Shown one piece after another: positions 28,567 to 33,308 of a stretch of DNA of 33,308 bases. A program made the translations under genes and the position numbers. Each line of letters starts with the position of its first letter. Position 1 is the first letter of the stretch. Source of the stretch: an uncultured Erysipelotrichaceae bacterium (GTDB lineage Bacteria; Bacillota_I; Bacilli_A; Erysipelotrichales; Erysipelotrichaceae); assembly GCA_900315225.1 (NCBI GenBank), contig OMYM01000464.1, positions 1 through 33,308 on the forward strand. Direction: 5' to 3'. A model generated the notes under the pieces. It searched no databases and had not been told where the DNA came from. It saw only the letters and a program-made list of their open reading frames with translations.

Positions 28567-30423
28567 ATGCCAAAAGGTTTTTTGCCAATGAACCACAGTG
28601 AAATGATGGAAAAAGGATGGGAACAAGTGGACTTTGTCTATGTGTGCGGGGATGCCTATGTAGATCATTCGAGTTTTGGAATGGCCATTATCGCGAGGGT
28701 TCTTGAATCGCATGGATACAAGATTGGCTTGGTATGCCAGCCAGATTGGCGCAACAAGGAAAGCGTGCAAGAGTATGGCGAGCCACACTTAGGTTTTCTC
28801 GTCTCCGCAGGAAACATGGATTCCATGGTCAACCACTATACCGTGGCGAAGAAAAGAAGAAACATGGATGCTTATAGTCCTGGTGGCATAATGGGCAAAC
28901 GCCCAGACTACGCAGCAACGGTTTATTGCAATCTCATACGGCAGACATACAAGAAAACGCCGATTATTATCGGCGGCATCGAGGCAAGCCTGCGAAGGCT
29001 TGCGCATTACGATTATTGGTCGGGAAAGGTCAGAAGGTCAATCTTACTGGATGCTGGCGCCGATTTGATTTCATACGGCATGGGCGAAAGATCCATTGTG
29101 GAGATTGCGGATGCGTTGGATGCCGGGCTGGATATAAGGGATATTACGTTTATCGATGGAACGGTATACAAGACCCGCAACGAAGACAGCATCTACGATG
29201 CAATCAGGCTGCCAGACTATGAAGAAATCAGCACGGACAAGACGGCATACGCCAATTCCTTTCGCATCCAATATCAAAATACAGACGCATTTAACGGCAA
29301 GAGGCTATATGAATGCTATGGAGGAAAGACTTTTGTCGTACAAAATCCGCCCCAAAAGCCGCTTTCAACAGAAGAACTTGATGCAGTATACGCATTGCCA
29401 TACATGAGGGCATGGCATCCTTCATATGACGCGCAAGGCGGCATACCCGCCTTTGGGGAAATCAAGTTTTCCCTGACCTCAAACCGAGGATGCTACGGGG
29501 AGTGCAACTTCTGCGCATTGAATTTCCATCAAGGAAGAATTGTGCAGTCGCGCAGCCATGCATCGATTATCGCCGAAGCAATCCAATTTACCAAGGAAAA
29601 GGACTTCAAGGGCTATATCCATGACGTGGGAGGACCGACCGCCGAATTCCGCAAGCCCGCATGTCGGAAACAAATGGTTGCCGGCGCGTGCAAAAACAGA
29701 CGTTGCTTGTTCCCTAGACCATGTTCAAACATGGAGGTGAGTCACGAGGATTATATAGCTCTTTTGCGCAAATTGCGCGCGCTCCCCAAGGTGAAAAAGG
29801 TATTTGTGCGCTCTGGCATCCGGTTTGACTATCTGCTAGCGGACAAAGACAGGACATTCTTGACGGAATTATGCAAATACCATGTGTCTGGGCAATTGCG
29901 CGTTGCGCCAGAGCATATCACGGACAATGTCCTCTCCAAAATGGGAAAGCCACCCGTTAGTGTGTACAATGAGTTTGTGCGGGAATTTGAAAAGACAAAT
30001 GCCGAGCTAAAGAAAGAACAATACGTTGTACCTTATTTGATGTCATCGCATCCAGGCAGCAAGCTTGAAGATGCCATAGCACTTGCGGAATACCTGAACC
30101 AACACCACCTCAATCCACAGCAGGTGCAGGATTTCTATCCCACGCCTGGAACGGTCAGCACATGCATGTATTACACGGGTCTTGACCCATTGACGATGAA
30201 GCCGGTTTATGTCGCAACCAATCCTCACGAAAAAGCCATGCAAAGGGCGCTGATTCAATACCGTGACCCTAAGAACCATGCATTGGTCAGAGAGGCGCTG
30301 GAAAAAGCTGGTCGGAAGGATTTGATTGGAACCTCGCCAAAATGCCTGATACGTCCTCAAAGAACGGACGAAAATAGAAGACAAGGCAAGTTTAAGGCGG
30401 CGCCGAAGAGGCGCGCAAGGTGA
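28567..30423 (+). CDS. YgiQ-family radical SAM protein
   Basis: The product is 618 residues of the YgiQ family, radical SAM proteins of unknown reaction. The N-terminal B12-binding-like region includes FVYVCGDAYVDHSSFGMAII and KIGLVCQPDW, then KTPIIIGGIEASLRRLAHYD. The 4Fe-4S motif is CYGECNFC (C309, C313, C316) in SLTSNRGCYGECNFCALNFH. Further family segments are HDVGGPTAEFR, LRVAPEHITDNVLSKMGKP and DFYPTPGTVSTCMYYTGLDP. The basic C-terminus (KFKAAPKRRAR) is unstructured. Length and motifs are complete, so it should be functional. It is monocistronic or paired with the zinc-ribbon gene that follows. Confidence 0.9.
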   Translation: MPKGFLPMNHSEMMEKGWEQVDFVYVCGDAYVDHSSFGMAIIARVLESHGYKIGLVCQPDWRNKESVQEYGEPHLGFLVSAGNMDSMVNHYTVAKKRRNMDAYSPGGIMGKRPDYAATVYCNLIRQTYKKTPIIIGGIEASLRRLAHYDYWSGKVRRSILLDAGADLISYGMGERSIVEIADALDAGLDIRDITFIDGTVYKTRNEDSIYDAIRLPDYEEISTDKTAYANSFRIQYQNTDAFNGKRLYECYGGKTFVVQNPPQKPLSTEELDAVYALPYMRAWHPSYDAQGGIPAFGEIKFSLTSNRGCYGECNFCALNFHQGRIVQSRSHASIIAEAIQFTKEKDFKGYIHDVGGPTAEFRKPACRKQMVAGACKNRRCLFPRPCSNMEVSHEDYIALLRKLRALPKVKKVFVRSGIRFDYLLADKDRTFLTELCKYHVSGQLRVAPEHITDNVLSKMGKPPVSVYNEFVREFEKTNAELKKEQYVVPYLMSSHPGSKLEDAIALAEYLNQHHLNPQQVQDFYPTPGTVSTCMYYTGLDPLTMKPVYVATNPHEKAMQRALIQYRDPKNHALVREALEKAGRKDLIGTSPKCLIRPQRTDENRRQGKFKAAPKRRAR

Positions 30424-30484
30424 TCATGGATTTCTTTACGGGTAAATATGTTACAATGCTAGTGCATCTTGAAGGAGGTGGGCG

Positions 30485-30724
30485 ATGGCAAGCGACAAAG
30501 AAAAAAGAAGCGGTGTGCGTGTCACTGGAAACGAGCCGGCAATTGATGCCTTGAGAAAAACTGTTCCACATTGGGTTCATGACAAAATAAAGTATCCGGC
30601 ATCGGTCACGGGATTTCTATACACAAGGGAATGCACTTGCTCAGCATGTGGATATAGGGCTTCCTTTGAGAAGGCATCATGTCCCCATTGTGGAAGAAAA
30701 ATGGAAGAACTCAAAGGTCTTTAG
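30485..30724 (+). CDS. Small zinc-ribbon protein, unknown function
   Basis: The product is 79 residues with four cysteines as CTCSACGYR and CPHCGRK, a zinc-ribbon knuckle pair at residues 50-72. The N-terminal half is charged and has no membrane segment. GGAGGTGG just before the ATG and the terminator after the stop support a real gene. It lies 61 bases after the YgiQ-family gene; TACAAT at 30452-30457 might be a -10 of its own. No family is recognised with certainty. Confidence 0.7.
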   Translation: MASDKEKRSGVRVTGNEPAIDALRKTVPHWVHDKIKYPASVTGFLYTRECTCSACGYRASFEKASCPHCGRKMEELKGL

Positions 30725-30727
30725 AAT

Positions 30728-30749
30728 AAAGCGGCGGAAGCCGTTTTTT
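30728..30749 (+). terminator. Rho-independent terminator after the zinc-ribbon gene
   Basis: CGGC (30732-30735) pairs with GCCG (30740-30743) over GGAA. AAAG before the stem can continue the pairing with the T run (30744-30749) through one G-U pair. The following CTTTT adds further T. Confidence 0.75.
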
Positions 30750-30972
30750 CTTTTGTGTCAGAGATTCAAAATATTTGTGCGCGCATGATCAATAAGCATA
30801 TTGTTTCATCACCGTCAAGAATATTATTTATTCACTAATTCTTATATTAATAAATCAAGAAAATGCATAAAATGAGATCCTCCCTTTTTTGGCGGGGTTC
30901 TTTGGTTTTAATAACGATGCAGGTGGGAAACCTGTAAACAAACTAAAGAAATACAAAAGGAAGGTATTATGT

Positions 30973-31764
30973 ATGAACAATGAACTTGAAAATGTGAAAA
31001 TTGATTTGAATGATGAAATGGCTATGGAAGAGGTGTTGCGCATAGTAAAAAAAGACGAAAGACTTGCGCTGCCTGTCGTGAAGGCTTTGAGCTATTTGCC
31101 CCAGGCGAACGAGGCAATGTTTACGCTGGTGAAGTCTTTGCGCGGGATCGGCAGAATCCATGCGTTGCCTTATTTGGATGCAGACAATGATGAAAAGCGC
31201 AAATGGGTCTTGGAACACGGCGTGGACAATGACTTTGACCCATGCTTGAACGCGATTGCCTCGTGCATTTGCCTTGGCAACTTGCCGAAGCTTTTGGAGA
31301 ATGAGAAAACATATTGTTGTGCGGCGCGCATGGTGGAAAAGATGCTTGAAGACGAAATGATCCTTGAACTCGACGATGGCATTGACGTTATCAAAGGATA
31401 TGTGAAGTTCTCACGCATTCATGCGCGCGAAGACTGGCAGCTGCTGGCGCTTTTGAAAGCAGCATGGTTGTTGCGCGAAAATGGAGAGGATGTTTGCTTG
31501 CCAGAGATTCCATTGCGATTGCTCCATGACAACGAGACATTTAAGATGGCGCTTGACATAGGCATCGATGTCCAGGATGAAATGCTGGATAGGATTGCGG
31601 CAGATTTCACGCAATCATCAGAATTGTTTGAATTGCTGGATGCCCCGCACCTTGCCTTGGCAAAGGAGATTGTTCTTGGCGATGTGCAATGTGAAGACAT
31701 GGCGCCGGTACTCATGGCGCGCGCCATGCTGGAAAGATGTAGTGAAGCAGGGAACATTTCCTGA
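30973..31764 (+). CDS. Helical protein of unknown function
   Basis: I do not recognise this 263-residue protein. It has no signal peptide or membrane helix and is rich in Leu, Glu, Asp and Ala in a pattern of amphipathic helices, for example MEEVLRIVKKDERLALPVVK and LALLKAAWLLRENG. The segment NAIASCICLGNLPKLL and two adjacent cysteines (YCCAARM) are the only notable Cys groups. A helical-repeat scaffold is possible but not shown. The ATG at 30973 has AGGAAGG eight bases upstream; a TTG at 30889 would add 28 basic residues but has no ribosome binding site. The 223 bases before it (30750-30972) are A+T-rich, with a small hairpin CAGGT/ACCTG around 30925 and no clear promoter. Confidence 0.7.
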   Translation: MNNELENVKIDLNDEMAMEEVLRIVKKDERLALPVVKALSYLPQANEAMFTLVKSLRGIGRIHALPYLDADNDEKRKWVLEHGVDNDFDPCLNAIASCICLGNLPKLLENEKTYCCAARMVEKMLEDEMILELDDGIDVIKGYVKFSRIHAREDWQLLALLKAAWLLRENGEDVCLPEIPLRLLHDNETFKMALDIGIDVQDEMLDRIAADFTQSSELFELLDAPHLALAKEIVLGDVQCEDMAPVLMARAMLERCSEAGNIS

Positions 31765-31767
31765 CTA

Positions 31768-31798
31768 ATGAAAGCGGTCTTGAATAGACCGCTTTCAT
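31768..31798. terminator. Hairpin between the unknown helical-protein gene and cls
   Basis: Bases 31768-31780 and 31786-31798 are exact reverse complements (13-bp stem, five-base loop TGAAT). There is no T run after it on the + strand, but position and stem strength suggest a terminator. Confidence 0.7.
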
Positions 31799-31807
31799 GC
31801 ATTGATA

Positions 31808-31816
31808 TGATATACT
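31808..31816 (+). promoter_or_regulatory. Extended -10 promoter of the cardiolipin synthase gene
   Basis: TGATATACT is an extended -10 element, 19 bases before the ATG at 31836 and just after a hairpin. AGGATG lies in the short leader. No -35 is recognisable. Confidence 0.5.
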
Positions 31817-31835
31817 TTGGTAGGATGATACAATT

Positions 31836-33308
31836 ATGAAAAAGATTTTAAAAATAATTTTTGGTCGAGTAACTTTCATTGCCATTGCGGCTATTATCGA
31901 AATCTTGATTGTTGTCGGACTTTTGCATTGGTTTGGCGAAAAGGTTGCCTGGATCGAAGTGGTTTTGCGTGCGTTAAGCGTGGTGATTGTGCTTTTCTTG
32001 GTGAATAATAGTTCTCATCTTTCTAGCGATATGATATGGATTCTGGCGATCGTCTTGATGCCGGTGGCTGGAACTGTCGCATATTTGTTGATTGGTGCCA
32101 ACATGCTGACTTCCCGCACATTGCGGAACATCATTGTGAAGACAGAGTATGCCAAGCAGTATTACCGACAGGATCCAGAGGTTATGCGCGATGCTTGCCA
32201 AGCCGCTTTGGCAAATGCCGGACAGCTTCGCTACATATCTGGTCAGGCAGGCTTTCCTATCTACAGAAACGAAGGGTTCGACTACTATGGCTTGGCAGAC
32301 GAAGGCTATCCAGTCATGCTCGAAGAGATGAAAAAGGCGCAAAAGTTCATTTTCCTAGAATATTTCATCATCGAGGAAGGAAAGATGTGGAACGGAATGC
32401 TTGAGATCTTGAGGGAAAAGGCTAGGCAAGGACTGGATGTCAGGGTCATGTATGATGATTTCGGCAGTTTTATGACACTATCCGCAGACTATGCGAAGAA
32501 GTTAGAGGCAGATGGTGTGAAGTGTGTTCCGTTCAATCGCATCAATCCTGTCATAGGCATTATCATGAACCACCGTGACCATCGCAAGCTAATGGTCATT
32601 GATGGAAAGATTGCTTTCTCTGGCGGGGCAAACCTTGCGGATGAGTACATCAACGAAATAAAGCGTTTTGGACATTGGAAAGACAATATCATTCGGATCA
32701 AAGGCGAGGCTGTCTGGTCGTACACGGTCATGTTTTTGACGCATTGGTCGGCGATTTCCCAGACACAAGAGGATTTCGAAAGATTCCATGTGGCTTCCGT
32801 GAGTTCCGCTTTCGATGGATATATTGCGCCATATGGCGAGGTGCCGCTATATCCAGAGATCACAGCGCAGAATGTGTACATGAATATCCTCAACCAGGCT
32901 ACAGATTATTGCTATATCATGACACCGTACTTGATCATAGATACGGAATTGTCGAATGCCTTGCTGTTGTGCGCTAAACGTGGCGTAGACGTGCGCATTA
33001 TAACGCCTGGGGTTCCCGACAAAAAACTGATATGGCAGATTACGCGTAGTTTTTATCCTAAACTGATCAATGGGGGCGTGAAAATCTATGAATACACGCC
33101 AGGGTTTGTCCATTCCAAGGTGTTTGTTGCGGACGACATGATTGCTGTCGTTGGGACGATCAACCTGGACTATCGTTCTCTTTACTTGCACTTTGAAAAT
33201 GGTACATATCTCTTTGGCGCCAAAGCGGTCAAGGATGTTAAAGATGATTGCTTGAAGACGCTTGGTCAAAGCAAGCTCATTTCGCAAGGAGACATTCGCC
33301 AAGGTCCC
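31836..33308 (+). CDS. cls: Cardiolipin synthase, phospholipase D family (3' end outside the window)
   Basis: Cardiolipin synthase joins two phosphatidylglycerol molecules to make cardiolipin and glycerol at the membrane. The open frame gives 491 residues and runs off the window without a stop; most relatives have 480-515, so little is missing. Two N-terminal membrane helices are seen (IAAIIEILIVVGLLHWF and WILAIVLMPVAGTVAYLLIG). Two HKD motifs are present: HRKLMVIDGKIAFSGGANLA in the middle and HSKVFVADDMIAVVGTINLD near the C-terminus. The first is followed by ADEYINE, as in Cls. Phosphatidylserine synthase of the same superfamily lacks these helices. Confidence 0.93.
   Translation, partial: MKKILKIIFGRVTFIAIAAIIEILIVVGLLHWFGEKVAWIEVVLRALSVVIVLFLVNNSSHLSSDMIWILAIVLMPVAGTVAYLLIGANMLTSRTLRNIIVKTEYAKQYYRQDPEVMRDACQAALANAGQLRYISGQAGFPIYRNEGFDYYGLADEGYPVMLEEMKKAQKFIFLEYFIIEEGKMWNGMLEILREKARQGLDVRVMYDDFGSFMTLSADYAKKLEADGVKCVPFNRINPVIGIIMNHRDHRKLMVIDGKIAFSGGANLADEYINEIKRFGHWKDNIIRIKGEAVWSYTVMFLTHWSAISQTQEDFERFHVASVSSAFDGYIAPYGEVPLYPEITAQNVYMNILNQATDYCYIMTPYLIIDTELSNALLLCAKRGVDVRIITPGVPDKKLIWQITRSFYPKLINGGVKIYEYTPGFVHSKVFVADDMIAVVGTINLDYRSLYLHFENGTYLFGAKAVKDVKDDCLKTLGQSKLISQGDIRQGP

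Noticed and set aside
30885-30972. Possible preQ1 or cyclic-di-GMP riboswitch before the unknown helical-protein gene
   Set aside because: A small hairpin followed by AAACAAACTAAAG recalls a preQ1 tail, but the conserved loop bases are absent and the downstream gene gives no support.
1-33308. CRISPR arrays, tRNA/rRNA genes, insertion sequences, prophage
   Set aside because: I looked for repeated spacers, tRNA-like cloverleafs, inverted-repeat-flanked transposases and phage gene runs and found none.

Overview
The window is 33.3 kb of dense bacterial chromosome, with about half G+C, short intergenic gaps, GGAGG-type ribosome binding sites and nearly all genes on the + strand. A monoderm Bacillota (Firmicutes) origin is well supported. 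HisG is of the short, HisZ-dependent type. The comFA-comFC-secA-prfB order is typical of the phylum. A LtaS-like polymerase, a class C-type sortase and a Rae1/YacP-type nuclease domain are also present. An Erysipelotrichia-like member is my best guess, but that is inference and not read directly from the sequence.

Layout. Bases 1-6735 are a complete, translationally coupled histidine operon, hisZ(partial)-G-D-C-B-H-A-F-I-E. Almost every junction overlaps, and no histidinol-phosphatase gene is present. A lactonase-family beta-propeller gene follows (6755-7678). On the opposite strand is a small two-helix membrane protein (7728-7970). Bases 8224-9806 hold a threonine-aldolase-like PLP enzyme and a lipoprotein. 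Bases 9875-12761 form a surface-export cluster: a coiled-coil protein, signal peptidase I, a sortase-like protein that appears to have lost its catalytic residues, and an active-looking class C-type sortase. It ends in an 18-bp terminator stem.

The most unusual part is 13069-16742. A strong promoter drives a small protein resembling the trigger factor N-terminal domain, then an 846-residue fusion of a Tet(M)/EF-G-like ribosomal GTPase to a Rae1/YacP-type NYN endoribonuclease domain, then ispD. Next come comFA and comFC. Between comFC and secA, where many relatives carry hpf/raiA, there is no such gene. Instead there is a promoter and about 190 nt of structured, pseudoknotted RNA that I think is the raiA-motif RNA. 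secA, prfB (with its programmed +1 frameshift) and an RluA-family pseudouridine synthase follow.

The right end holds a minus-strand LtaS-family protein with an apparently leaderless promoter; a bcp peroxiredoxin, a HAD phosphatase, a small membrane protein and a WG-repeat/SH3 lipoprotein in a row; a YgiQ-family radical SAM protein; a small zinc-ribbon protein; an unrecognised 263-residue protein; and a cardiolipin synthase cut by the window end. Several promoters in this part look like extended -10 (TGnTATAAT) elements with no good -35. I saw no tRNA, rRNA, CRISPR array, prophage or intact insertion sequence.
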